From Eucalyptus grandis (Eukaryota > Streptophyta > Magnoliopsida > Myrtales > Myrtaceae), in assembly GCF_016545825.1 (NCBI RefSeq), contig NC_052616.1:1240001-1304000 (forward strand): DNA of 64,000 nucleotides, read 5' to 3'. Below, piece after piece: positions 38,339 to 50,500 of the stretch. Each line of letters opens with the position of its first letter. The stretch's first letter is position 1. Both the position numbers and the translations under genes were made by a program. The notes below the pieces were generated by a model. That model ran no database searches. It was given only the letters and a program-made list of their open reading frames with translations, and was not told the DNA's origin.

Positions 38339-39102
38339 TCTTGAAACCCCCCTCCAAATTATAATTTATAATCAAACAAACTCGATTCGACATATTGTTC
38401 CGCCTTCATGCATGACAAAGATAGCCTATCCTGATTAGTGTTAAGCTTTTAAGATTAAAAGGCAAAGCAAGCAATTAAAACCATGTGACCACATAAGATT
38501 CAAAGAATAATATAAATTACATATAAGGAAGAGAACGCCTAATTATGTGTCTCTATATCTAATTCTTAATTTTCCGGATCCTTATTAGCGAGTTAAAGGA
38601 CTGAATCCATACTTATCTTCAATCTATTTATTTAGTTAAGGGTTTTTCTTTTCTATTCCTCTTTTCTTGATAGTTCCTTCACTTAAGAAATGGGGTTTTG
38701 AAATCTTCCACAATTGAAATTCCAGCTTAGTTCTTTTGCAATTTCTTTCTAAGCTCAAAACAGAAGTGGTTATTTGGAAGGGCCTTTTTTAAGGATCAAC
38801 CCATTGGACCTTACCTTTCCTAGTTTGCTTTTTCAGAACAGGAACAAACAAACTGGCGAAGTACACGGAGAACCAACCTTTGGCGAGCTGAATCAGATGG
38901 AGTACAAACATGGTCAAAACTCAAAAGCCCATCGCTGTGTTTAACTCCTAATTGCTAAATTGGACAAAAGCTCATGCAGATGATCACCTGTCAGGAGCCA
39001 AGAAATGAATACTAAAATTAACCCCTTATTTTCCCCTTAAAACACTCTCTCCCAGTCACCTCCCCCCTCTTTCCCTCACACATTGACCTCCACAATACAC
39101 CA

Positions 39103-39113
39103 TATTTATATAT
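39103..39113 (+). promoter_or_regulatory. TATA box of the ADF gene
   Basis: TATTTATATAT about 100 bases upstream of the start codon, followed by a CT-rich leader. The same motif sits at 33490-33500 before the orphan first exon. Confidence 0.65.
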
Positions 39114-39210
39114 CTGGGGTCTCTTTGTTCGTTGTTTTTCGGTCTCTCCATCTTTCGCTTTTCTGCTTCTCACTTCTCATCAGGATCATCTCTCATTGGC
39201 AGGCATCAAC

Positions 39211-40299
39211 ATGGTACTGCTTTGACCCTATTCTCCTCCTTCTAGTAAAGTCCTTCTTTCATTTTCTTTCATTATGCACGTTTGAGTGCACGTTTTGATG
39301 TTTTTCATGGCTTAGACAAGATCAGTCCGCATAAATAATGATGTGCATTTTCTTGCAAACTAGAATCATCTTTTGTGCAATGCACCAGATCAACCCGCAT
39401 TTGTGAATTATCTGATTTGGAGATTGCAGATTCTATGGATTTAAAAAGAAATAAAATCCATGTTGGTGATTTGGTATCTTATATAAGTTTTGACAATGTT
39501 GATATAATTCTCATGTTGAGCAATTGTATAACGACCATATAACCTGCTTCTGCCATTGAATATATGCATGTTAGTTTCATTTTAATGGTCGCTAGCATGC
39601 AATGATCGTTTGATTGTTCAACAATATATGTATAGGCGAATTCGTCATCTGGAATGGCAGTGGATGACGAGTGCAAGCTTAAGTTCTTGGAGCTAAAAAC
39701 AAAGAGGATTTACAGATTCATCGTGTTCAAGATCGAAGAGAAGATCCAACAGGTGACCATAGAGAAACTCGGTAGTCCAGAGGAAACCTATGACGATTTC
39801 TCCTCCAGTTTGCCCGCCGATGAGTGCCGATATGCTGTGTTTGACTTTGATTTCACGACTGATGAGAATTGCCAGAAAAGCAAGATTTTCTTCATTGCGT
39901 GGTGAGAACAATATTTGTCATTTTATCCTATGATTGATAGAAACTAGATTAGGATCATAATCTTAAGAGACACTGACGGTAACTGCGCGAATAAAACAAT
40001 TCTCTGGAATTAATGTTTCTTGTCAGAGAAACAGAATTGGATGAGTATCTTATCCATGATAATCATCCATTCCTGGTCCAAATTGTAGAGTCTAATGCAG
40101 TACCCGATTGATTTCATCCATTAACTCATCAAATTCAACTTGTCTTAGGGCGCCCGAAACATCGAGGGTGAGGAGCAAGATGCTCTATGCCAGCTCAAAG
40201 GACAGATTCAAGAGAGAATTGGACGGTATTCAAGTTGAGCTGCAAGCTACTGATCCTAGCGAGATGAGCATCGATATCATAAGAGGACGAGCGCTTTAA
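39211..40299 (+). CDS. ADF: Actin-depolymerizing factor (ADF/cofilin)
   Basis: Exons 39211-39213 (ATG only), 39636-39901 and 40149-40299 join to 139 residues, the standard plant ADF length. The one-codon first exon is a hallmark of the family. The protein starts [18 protein letters not shown]. Serine 6 is the position phosphorylated to inhibit plant ADFs. The ADF-H fold is complete: [35 protein letters not shown] split over intron 2, and the long actin-binding helix [18 protein letters not shown], then [11 protein letters not shown] severs and depolymerises actin filaments in the cytoplasm. The promoter, leader, first exon and part of intron 1 are duplicated at 33490-34121. The paralogue class was not determined. 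Intact. Confidence 0.97.
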
Positions 40300-40849
40300 T
40301 CAGTTAAACCTCCAATGCCTACTCTCGATGATCTTGAGCCCCGCCACATCATTTTTCTTTGTAGCGTGCTCGTTTTCTTCTATGATGGTCTGTCACGCAT
40401 GTACCATTCTACTGAAGGGAAACTAGCATCCATTTAGTCATGTTCGGCCCTTCCATAAATGTCGTTTCTTTCTTTTTTCTGGCTTAACAAATAACGTGTA
40501 CGATGACCTGCCATGAGAAATTCAACTCAGTGGAAACATTCTTATGTAGTGTGTTCTGATGCTGTCAGTTTGACCAGACCAATCTTTCAGTGTTGTATAT
40601 ATAGACCTAGCTTTCAGGGTATTGAAGTCAGAGAGGACAAGACAAATTCCAGGTAGAGAATCGATATTTATTCATATTCACTGCAACCTATGTGTTACTC
40701 ATGTTTCCATGTCTAATCCATAGGAAACTTCTTCCAGCAGCCTAGAAACTGGAACATAAAAATATGCAGTTTGAAAAAACAAAAAAGAAGTACAAAGGCT
40801 TGACTGAAAATTATCCTGAGAATGCCAAACAAAGTTAATGTAGCATCCG
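40300..40849. other. Convergent 3' flanks of ADF and the first GT90 gene
   Basis: Space between two genes transcribed toward each other; it should contain both 3' UTRs. No other feature was seen. Confidence 0.5.
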
Positions 40850-43482
40850 TCAGTTCTTGTTCATTTTCTCCCAGTATTCGGCTTCCCACCGCTCCACTTG
40901 TCTTGAGACGCTCTCTTTCCTCCCGAGAAATGCTTGAAATTCTCCCGGCTCATAAGGCGGTGGCAGTGTGCATGGAGGCGAATCACTGGGGGACTTAACC
41001 ATTGATTCGAGCATGTTCTTTCTAAACAACCCTTGAGCAGGGCATGCCATTGTCTCTGAACAGTATTCGATTGCTCCTGGAGGTATCTCTGGCTTGTAAG
41101 TGATAAGTTTGCCGTATCCGCTGAGAAGATGAAACATGTAATCATATACGTTCTTCATCTTCAGACCCTCCTCCATGAATTTGCTTCCACTCTCCCCAAT
41201 AACCTGGGCCTGTTTAATCATGCAATCCACAATATCATTCGCTGAGAAAAAAGAACAAAAATCAGAGAGGGCAGAACAATTAACTCGAAATGATTTTCCT
41301 TACCTCTTGAGGGTGATTGTTGCCCCATTCAACTGCAAACTTGATATCTCTGCACTTGTTGTCTGGCCTAATGGGCCAGTAATGCTCCAAAGGGATCATC
41401 CCTCTTGTGAAGAAATCGAGGAATTCAGGCTTTACCATCAATGTCATCGAGTTACATGCCATAATGTACTTCTCGCTCACCGACCAGGCCTCTCCTTCCA
41501 CGTATATCTTGTACCTTTTACACAAATATTGTTGAAACAGCGAGATAAATCAGTCAGTCAATTTGTGGGGAAGGATGAAGGAAAAAACTCGGAAGGGTCC
41601 ATTTGCCTACCTGTGGGTGCACTGGTCTTCTAACTTTGATTGCTTGAATCCTTGACTAACTTCACGAGACCATTCCTGGTTGTGAACCAGCTTGTCATTT
41701 TCGCATTCTCAATCATCACTATATACTTCTTTGTAGCCTCCTAAAACGAGGATTCATGCAACGCGATCCAGTTTAGTGGAAAAAAGGTTGTGTTATTTTT
41801 ATCAGAATTTTATATGAGGCACACGGTCCTCCTTGCATTTCGCATTTAGACATTATACTCTAGCCCCTTTCAAGTTACTCTAATCTCCCTCGGCTTGAAT
41901 TACTTTCAAGTAAACAGGCTAACTTTGGCTCGTGTACTACCCAACCTGACGAGTGAGTGCTACCAATATCTTCTGTTTTTTGCAGAATCCCATAAACGAG
42001 TCCCTTACATATGCTAAAGCCAGGGTGTTTCAAGAATCTCCTGGATTATCTTTCAAGTGCGATAGGACTGACTGGCTGAAGTGAATTTACCTGGTGATAC
42101 AGATGAGTTTTCCAGTCCTGTCCACTGGTTGCATTGCACTTCATTAGGTCTCTCCTAGTGGCTGCGACACCTGTGTTCCCTTTCCAGTAAGCATAAGGTA
42201 CTTTATCGTTCCACTCAATTTTCTCGGAGTTCTGTCTAATGGCTCTCACAGTACTTTCCCACGGCCCTATGTTGATCTCAGCCCTATATTGGACAAAATG
42301 AAACGAAATAAACCACAAATTCTTGACTAATATTCCTAAAGCAAGTTGGTTTTCCAAAATATATTCAAAACAACCTATGGATCAATTTCATAACTAGATA
42401 GTCAGTGTAAGGCATTACCATCCCCAGAATGACCAATCAGGAAACGTGATGTCGAAGGCTGACTGATTTCCACAGAAGCGGAATAGCGGGGGAGGCAACG
42501 TGGCATTCGGCCCCTGGTAGTCGTTCTTCATGATTACTGGCTGGTCATTGCAATAAAACATCAACTCAAGATCTGGTATTTTTCCTGGGTACAACCTCAG
42601 GAGCTGCACAATCCCCCATATTGTTCCCACATCTCTTGTTTGGTAGGGCTTCCTAAAGTGCTCCACATAGACCCTCCCCTTGAGAATCACTAGCCTATAG
42701 TGTGCAAAGTCTCTTGTCCTCTCCACCATTTCCTTCGTGATTCCCGTGCTTTTCCAGGCCCGGAGATCCTCGTGGATCCACCGGAAGTACTCTGGACACT
42801 CTCTGGCGGGCAAGTCCGTGGGTTGGAACATCGTTAGATAATCTATTGGGCATGTTTGTGGCTTGGTTGCATTGGTGCAGTTGAGAAGATACTCGATCTT
42901 TTGGGATGACCGCAACGAATCTTCTGGAATTTTATTGACATTAAATACTTCCCTCAATGACCCACCTGGAAAAATAAACTGCAATGCAGAGAAACCAAGA
43001 CAGATGCAAAATTTAGACTAGGAGCATAAGAAATAAGAATGTTAATTCCAAATCTAAGTTCTGTCGGTACTTTCAGTATGCAATAACAGAGTGCAAACTT
43101 TTGTTTTTAAGAAGTTTGCAAGCTGATCTGGATCTGCTAGAAAAGACACAAACATGTGCAGCATCTAAAATTAGCTAATTTGCAACTTATTTTCTGGACA
43201 CCAGATCATACTTCACAACTTAATCCATGGCAATCATCATTTTATTCATGTCTGATTGATCAGGAAATCAGTGAATAAAACGAGTTCAATAGCAGATAAT
43301 GAAAAGTTAGATACGGGAAAGAAGGTAAGTGGCGCTGAACTTACAATATCTAGCCCTGAAATGATGCAGCCGCTGAGAACTATGATCAAGAACAAGACGA
43401 AAACAGCAGCTGAAGCCGGCACCTTGAGCGACCGAGGAGTTCTTTTGGATGAGGGCAAACCGTGGAGCTTCTCCTCCTCCAT
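40850..43482 (-). CDS. GT90/CAP10-domain O-glucosyltransferase-like protein (Rumi/POGLUT homologue), intact copy
   Basis: Minus-strand exons 43482-43345, 42978-42419, 42283-42091, 41675-41611, 41514-41304 and 41209-40850 join in frame to 508 residues. It is a type II membrane protein: a short basic cytosolic tail, one hydrophobic segment at about 23-44 (coded by exon 1), then a lumenal CAP10 (DUF821) domain. Landmarks are CPEYFRWIHEDLRAW (107-121), the YRLVILKGRVYVE and TIWGIVQLLRLYPGK blocks, PDWSFWGW at the exon 2/3 junction, YAYWKGN...ATRRDLMKCN, QCTHRYKIYVEG, SVSEKYIMACNSMTL, RGMIPLEHYWPIRPDNKCRDIKFAVEWGNNH and a helical C-terminus. Animal relatives glucosylate EGF repeats in the ER; the substrate of the plant proteins is not known to me. 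First of a four-to-five member cluster and the only one here without a defect. Confidence 0.9.
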
Positions 43483-44119
43483 TTGATCTTAGCTAACGCC
43501 TCACTCGGTCTGCCAACTTTACTTCATGCCCGTCAAACCAAGAATGTCACATTCCTACTAAGCATTCATCACTCATTTACAGATTACTACGACTAATCAA
43601 CTCCATCTGAACCGAAGGCTATCTAATAATAAACTAGAATTCGTTTTGAAGCCACGTGATTAGCCCATGTTGAAGCAAAATCCCCTAGTAATACTGCCTT
43701 GCTTGGAGTCTACTGTTTCATTCTCTTCCCTGGAAATTAGATCGGTGCTTTAAAGTCTAGTTTGACTGAATTAGCGCGAAAGAAAAGTTGGTCTTATCAG
43801 AATTTAACACGGCCATGCATCTTAATCAAAGTCAATGCCTCTCCATTAAGGAAGCCCCATCACATGTCTGGTCTGGTTATGCTTTTTCTTGGAAACCACT
43901 GCACAGGTGGAGACATTTTTGGGGTTCTGCACGTAGAGGACACCTGTAGACTTGTCAAGTCTTGTCTCCCCATTTCTGGCTTAATGCCAAGTAAAGAGAA
44001 CCATTTATTTTAGGTCATTTGCTAAGCAAGACTTGAAGTAGAAGTGGTTGACTTTCCAGTCACCCTCTTTTTGCCCCCGGAAGGAACACAAGAAGTGTAA
44101 TTTGTGCAAGTGTGATTAA
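43483..44119. other. 5' flank of the intact GT90 gene
   Basis: Short stretches (TCAAAGTCAATG...GAAGGAAGCC) recur upstream of the GT90 copies at about 55890 and 57890, marking shared promoter-proximal ancestry. No separate gene. Confidence 0.5.
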
Positions 44120-44763
44120 ACAGATCCACATGGCACATCTTCTTACCAGATCTTAGGACGAAGATGGAGTGATTATTCATCCACTGTACATGAAACAGCT
44201 TGCCGCAAAGTCGGTCCAAAGTTTTAATGCCAGCTTGGTGGTGCTTGAAGTTTTCGAGCAGGTCTGTTTGGCTCGCCAGATCTTTGAACTAGTCAGTTTG
44301 GAAAAACGTTACAAATCACATGGACCAAAAGAGCATCATTTCCATCAACGTTTCGTCCCTAGTGACTGACTATAGTCCAAATCCGTGAATAACGGTCAAT
44401 GTCAAGAAAGTCCACACCGAAATTGCGGAGACTGGTCCATGGTGACCAGGTTTGGGCCTAACTCCTCTCTTTTCCAATGAATGGCCTAAATTTCTCTCGT
44501 TTTCAAGGGTTCTTTTTTCCGATTTTAGAGTGATAATGCATCTAAGCCTAACCCTTTTTTTGGCCAAGTTAAAAGCTATTCTCTCTCTGTATAATAATAC
44601 AAAATGGATAGGTGGTTTCAATTACCTGTTAAATTCCATGAAAAGCCCGTTTCTTATTGTTTAATGGATGGGTCCCTTTTAATTTTCTCGAGCAGTCTAG
44701 ACGTGCGCCAAGTTTACTTCATAATTAAGATATTTTTTCAAAAGAAATTCCTAGCTTTTCCTT

Positions 44764-45510
44764 TTTTTTATTGAAAGAAGATTGTAGTTGTTACTTAAAA
44801 TGATACATCATAAGAACATAGATCTCATAACAAAGCGAATCAAAATAGAACAAAGTTCAGAATACTGCAATACAAATCCACATCTAGAAAACAAAGAGCA
44901 TTGACAGAGTACTAGTAGAGTTAAGCATATGCATGTTCCACAATAATGGATTGGTCAAGCAAAATAATCAATGGTTGATCACTAGATTATCTTTATCGGT
45001 GATGAGCACAACCGAAAACTCTCTCTCCAATAAGCAGTAACTACGATGTTGCAGTGTGCACCTAAATTCGGCTTCCTCTGCACCATCGCCGTACACAGAC
45101 AACTAAAACTGGTTGAGCGAACACAGATTTAATTTTTCGGAAGAGCAAATCTTTGTAGTTCCATGAGACACCAAAGTTATTGCAATCACTATTGAAACCG
45201 AAGGCAAAGGACTTGTATATTGACAGAGCATAGAGGTATTGAATCTTGAAAGCATATTTATTATATTCCCAAATCTAGATCGGGAGAGTTCAAACTCTCC
45301 AATTTAAAAGTAAATCAAGAGAAGAGAGCTCTCAAATCTAAATTGGGAGAGAAGAAGAAATAAGAAAACAAACATCCATCTTTTAGCCAACAACCACAAA
45401 ATTTACATCGAAACACGATCTTTTTCTCCATTTGATGGGAGACTTCTCAATTTGATGGCAAAATAAGCCTTTTTGATACATTTACAGGCGATAAGGCGAG
45501 GGCGCAATTG
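44764..45510 (-). mobile_element. Poly(A)-type retroposon copy, minus orientation
   Basis: Reverse-complement relative of 4600-5171. The T-run at its left edge is the reversed tail, followed by sequence equivalent to ATGTATCATTTT and onward. It is shared with 52797-53520 because both lie in duplicated blocks, so it inserted before that duplication. The right (5') limit is approximate. Confidence 0.6.
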
Positions 45511-45612
45511 CTTGATTCCTCAAGGTACATGGAAAATATGTAAAATTAGAGTTGTCTTCTCAAGATTCTCAAGATATAAAGTGAAATGGGAAACAAATGT
45601 AAAGTGATAAAT

Positions 45613-46978
45613 TTAGAGTTGCTTCTCAAGATTCTTCCAAAACTCAGCCTCCAACATCTCAACCTGCCTAGTTACACTCTCTTTTCTCTCTATAAGAGCT
45701 TTGAACTCAACAGGGTCATAAAAAGGCGGCAACGAGCACGGAAGCGCATCACTAGGTGACTCCACCATCGACTCGACCATAAACGTCCTCATAAGCCATC
45801 AGCTGGGCACGCCATCATTTCCGAGCACAGACCGGTCATTACCGGAGTCACCTTTACCTCGAAGCCTCTCATTTCCGAGCACAGCTCGGTAATTCCCCGG
45901 GGCACCTTTACCTCCAACTTGAGAAGCTTCGCGTACTCGCTAAGCAGGTGAAACGTGCAGTCGAACTTCAGTTTTGAGCTCTCCTCGACGAACTTGGTCC
46001 TGCTACCGCTGATCCTCTGCGCCTGTTTCAATTGTCAAGTCATAACGAATTTGAGGAAAGAATGTAACGAAGGCCTAGGGCAAGATTGGGAATGCTGCTA
46101 ACCTCTTCAGTGTGATTGTTTCCCCATTCAACAGCAAATTTGATATCTCTGCACTTATTGTTCGGCATAAGGGCCTGTTTGGCAACGTGCCAAACAGTGC
46201 CAGATTCTGATTTTTTGTTCCTGAATCAGTTTAGGACGAGAATCGCGTTTGGTAAAATTTTTGTTCGAGAACAATTTTGGACAAGATTTGAGAATCAAAA
46301 AAATTTGATTCTCCGTCCGAGAATCAGAAAAAGAATCAAAACGGTGAAACCCTTGCTCTTCCCTTTCGTCATCCCGGTTGCCGGTCCCGGCGAGGTCGCC
46401 GGAGGCAAGCCCGGCCTCGCCGGTGGCCGGGCAAGCCTCGCCCGGCTGCCGGTGAAGCTTGCGGCCACCGGCGAGGCCGGGTGAGCCTTGCCCAGTTGCC
46501 CGGCGAGGCTCGACCGACGAAGGCCGACCTCGCTGAGGGGTCGCGGTCCGGCGACCGGCCGATGAAGAAGAAGAAGAATAGGAAAAAAGGGAAAAAAAGG
46601 AAAAAAGAAAAGAAAAATAGTAAAAAGTAAAAAAATTATTTAAAAATTAAAATAAATTAATTTGGAACATAATCAATTAACACGGTATCAAACGCAATTC
46701 TATTCCAAAATAAAAAAAATTTGGACAGTTACCAAATGCGTTTTTAACTCGGTAATCAGCCTTAGAAGAATAAAAAATAATCATTTCTAGTCGAATCGGC
46801 TCCCGAGAATAGAATCGTTACCAAACGCGCCCTAATTAGCCAGTAATGCTCCATAGGCATCATCCCTCCTACGAAGTAATCGTAGAACTCTGGCTTTATC
46901 AGCAAGGTCATGGAATCACATGCCAAAATGTACTTCTTGCTCACCGACCAGCCAATTCCTTCTATGTAGATCTTGTAC
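45613..46978 (-). pseudogene. GT90 gene remnant (exons 5 and 6 only), split by a transposon
   Basis: Exon 5 is 46978-46103 with a 662-bp element plus a 3-bp duplication inside. Removing them leaves exactly 211 nt, the length of exon 5 in the other three genes. Exon 6 is 46022-45613. It contains a tandem duplication of 18 codons (second copy begins near 45871, repeating the (T)ELCSEM motif), lacks two codons of the VYDYMF motif, and has a 1-nt deletion near 45795 that ends the frame early. Exons 1-4 are missing; unrelated sequence starts at about 47050. Confidence 0.92.
46171..46832. mobile_element. Tourist-like (PIF/Harbinger-type) MITE in GT90 exon 5
   Basis: 662 bp flanked by TAA at 46168-46170 and 46833-46835. 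The termini GGGCCTGTTTGGCAACG and CGTTACCAAACGCGCCC are inverted repeats matching at 14 of 17 positions. A 3-bp TWA target site and a GGG(C)...TGTTTGG terminus are typical of Tourist/PIF-Harbinger elements. The centre is GC-rich (CCGGCGAGG... about 46385-46560) with a GAAGAAGAAGAA tract. It has no transposase. Same family as 20391-21164, in the opposite orientation. Confidence 0.9.
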
Positions 46979-47050
46979 CTTTCCATGTTTCAAATTCATG
47001 CAGCCAAATGCAGATTTTGTTTTATAAGTGCAAGCTATTACAGATTGTGC

Positions 47051-47510
47051 ATAAGTAATATGAAGTTATGTTGTTTTGCCAGTTTTAAATCCCGCAACGA
47101 AATATCTTTCACCAAGTGTTATATTTTGATTTTTATTAGAGGGGACTTAGGTTTTGTGCTAGTATTAGATAGAAATGATCAAAAGCTAATGGATATATAT
47201 ATAGTCACTTAATACAAGCTTAAAATTAATGAGAACCAATGTCGAAATCTAATGAACAGTTTAATCCAAAATCACTTCAACATACTAATGAAAACTCATT
47301 AAAATCAAAGTGATTCGTACAATATCGAAGCTGATTCGACAACATTGGACATTGACAAAAATACGGGAAAGCACTTGTTCCTAATTGGGCTAGAGGACAC
47401 AATGTCGAACCTAATCGAAGACCTTAGATAGTGAAAACAACACCGAGTTTGCTCCTAAATGGTTATAAGGACACAACATCGGAATCTAATCGACGATGCT
47501 AGACAATGAA
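47051..47510. other. AT-rich spacer with degenerate internal repeats
   Basis: Phrases such as GGACACAA(T/C)(G/A)TCG(A/G)A and CTAATCGA(A/C)GA recur about every 80 bases between 47390 and 47505. No gene was seen. Confidence 0.4.
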
Positions 47511-50500
47511 TATCACGCCCCAATCCTCGAGCGCGCGTCCATCCATCAATGGTCGATACAAATGCGACGTTCCCAGGACGCGTCGCCGACTCATTTATTT
47601 TAATACGCATGCGGAAGCGAAACAATAAAACCTTGACAATAAATAACATGGAATAGGAAAGTAGGGCAACGTTTCATAAAAGCCAACTTTATATAAACAA
47701 CTAGGTTTAGGTACAAAAGAGTCTGGGCAAAAGTTTACAAAATATCGGCTTTAAAAAAGAAGCTGTCCTAAGACAAACTAGTCGAACACAAACGCCGATC
47801 TTTCAGACTCCACCTCCACAGACTCCGGGGTTTCAATTCTCCACAACCACCAACTATGGAGATAAAAAGATAAGCCCACGACGGAGTGAGACAATGTCTT
47901 AGCAAGTTCACCCCCTAAACTCCTATTAGGAAATACACTCAAGGCTGGCCTAGTCACACAATACATATTACTTACCTCGCCTCAGTTCCTTCCTACACGT
48001 TAGTATAGTTCATATCACTCAATCATATCCAGTAATAAGAACTCAAACAATTGAAACGCAAACACTTTCATCTCAAACAACCACATGGGTCCAGATTATA
48101 AAACCAAACCGTTATGACACGTCACATATCATGTCACACAGTTTTGTCTCATAATACAGCGCATCTAACTCAATCAATCATGCGTTCCAATTGTTAATTT
48201 CGCCCCTCTAGGGTACGGCCTACTTGAAGTTCAGCGGTCTACTAGCATAGCCAGGTATCGTCTCTTCCCCATTGAGCACGGCTACATCTCTCAAAGACGG
48301 CTTTCCTAGAGGAGCATAGGTCTAGAATCTATTGCGACCCAAAGCTATTGTCTAGGTATCCCCTATAGGATAACGTCCATCTGACTCAATTCGGGGACAG
48401 GTTCTCTTAACCAACACACGACCATTCAACCTCGGTTTAGGATATCGTGTATTGCACTCAAATGCCTCAGTTAAAATAGTGATTCTGGCCTATTTTATTC
48501 GTATTAAAAACATCTGGAAAATAGTCGCGTGTGGGTACACGGTCAATTCGAACCAGAAAAACTAATACATTTCCTTTTCAAACCCCACTATTTGATATAG
48601 TACTTAAAATTCATTTTTAGTGTCAAAACCCGACACCCGTGATTTTCTGAATAAATATCATATTTACACAATCATCACTCAATTTGCACAATCTAACAAT
48701 CAATTGTATAATCTTAACACACCAATGCAATCAATACAAAATTTTGGTCACCGGCTATCCCGATCTAATTTATGAAAAATAATAAATAATTAAATATATT
48801 CCGAAATTAAATAAATAAATAATATATTATATTAATATAATTTAATAAAATAATATTTAAAAATTCGAAATAATTAATTAATTTAAAATAATAAATTAAG
48901 GGCCTAATCAATATTACACTAATTTAATCACCTAATTAGCATTAATTAATTGTCCACTAAACTAATCACATCCCTTAATCTAATTAATAATTAACTAAGC
49001 TAATCTAACCACATAATCATACTTAGCTTAATCTAAATACCCCTTAAGTATAATTAACCTCACAAGCAAGGTTTAGTGAGTAAACTCATCGGTTTAGCAT
49101 TTCGGTGAGTTCACGGCGACGGCGACGCCAAGGCGAGCGACAAACCTCTAAGCGGCGACACCAACCAAGGTCGGGAAGGGCTTGAAAACGGGCCACGAAG
49201 ACCTCACGGCTTGCTGGAACTTTGGCTACCGATCTTGAGCTACAAGGACTAAACCGGCAACTGAAACGATGAGGAAGGACTAATCAGAGCTTCGGCGAGC
49301 GGGTGGCCAGCAACCGGCGGCACCTGGGGGTCAAGAGGGACTTGCTGGTGGTTGGGATGGGCGGAGGTAGGGTCGAAATGGGAGGAAAATCGCAAAACAA
49401 TGCAGGAGGGCAGAGCTCCAAGCAGTCCGGCGAGCGGCGACTTATGGCGGCGGCTCCGTTTGATGAGTAGTGACCACCGTTTGTATGGACCGGATGTCCC
49501 GAGCATGGTGGTGGGTGGCACGAGAGCCGATTCGCATGGGAAGACAACTTTTAACTCGGGTTTTTGGAAAAAGGTCGCTGGAGCAGAAACATGAATAGGA
49601 GAAAACATAGGGGGAAAAGAGGTTGACGATGGCTTTGCGGGCATGTGACAATGGAGGGAAGTTGTTGCTTAGTTTCTTGGTTCTCTCAAGCTCCAAAAGT
49701 GAACAACCATGGGGAAAGCAAGTCTCAAGGAGGAAGAAGGCTTCAGCTGAAGCAAAGGGGTCCCCAAAGGCCTCTTAAGCTTTCAACACTTGGCCAAACA
49801 CTCAAGTGGCTGCCCCCACCACTTGCTCAACCATCCTCAGCCACTTTGGCAGCCCCAAGCTACCCCAACAATCTTCTCCACATGGCTGAAATGTTGCACC
49901 CCCTAGCCAACAAATTTTGTACACTTGTTCATCAAATCCATTCAATTCTCCTTCAATTCTTCTCCAGTTGGATCCAATTTGATGTCCATGAATCCAACCA
50001 AGGTGCCATCATCCCAATCAACATTTTTCCTCACCAATTAGCCCAACTTGAATCCCAAAAACGCAATAAAAAATGGGCCTACCAATTTCCGATCCAAAAT
50101 AACCTTACTTTGATTTTTCGCCGAAAATCTCGGTTTGCAGAAAAATTATTTTAGGATGAGTCGACATTCCTAAAATAACTTGTGACATGAAAGAACTTTC
50201 AATTTCTGAAATCGGGTTCAATTTTGCGGTTAATTTCAATCCGGCGCGATTTTAGCACATCCCAATCTACAATGTAGCTTTTAAGAATTTTTGGCGCATT
50301 TGACTTATGGTTAATTATTTTCAAGCCACAATGTGCATTTTCGACTCATTGACGACTTTTGGTTGTCAGATAAATCTCGAGGTTTCAAATACGAACATAG
50401 GGTACAGAAACGACCGAAATAGTCTATTCGAACGAATCATTACAATCAAATCTTGAAATTCAAAATTATTAAAGATTTGTACAGTGAAATCTATTGTTGA

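Larger units (their letters stand above)
34128..39558 (+). repeat. Tandem segmental duplication, unit 2
   Basis: Second copy of 27873-34121. The left break is inside BSK exon 2. The right edge, shared with unit 1, lies inside ADF intron 1 (TTCTGCCATT at about 39548). The short string AAGCTGCTT occurs on both sides of the unit junction (about 34105 and 34128), a possible microhomology. Confidence 0.93.
44120..47050. repeat. Duplicated block with GT90 3' end, copy A
   Basis: Matches 52132-54330: the GATGGAGTGATTATTCATCC region, TTTTTTCCGATTTTAGAGTG, the minus-oriented poly(A) retroposon, then GT90 exons 6 and 5. Similarity stops shortly after exon 5, at about 47050, before intron 4 is complete. 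Confidence 0.85.

Noticed and set aside
49249..50154. Overlapping Pro-rich frames of up to 169 codons
   Set aside because: They lie in the GC-rich middle of the 4.6 kb non-coding element on both strands, with no conserved domain.
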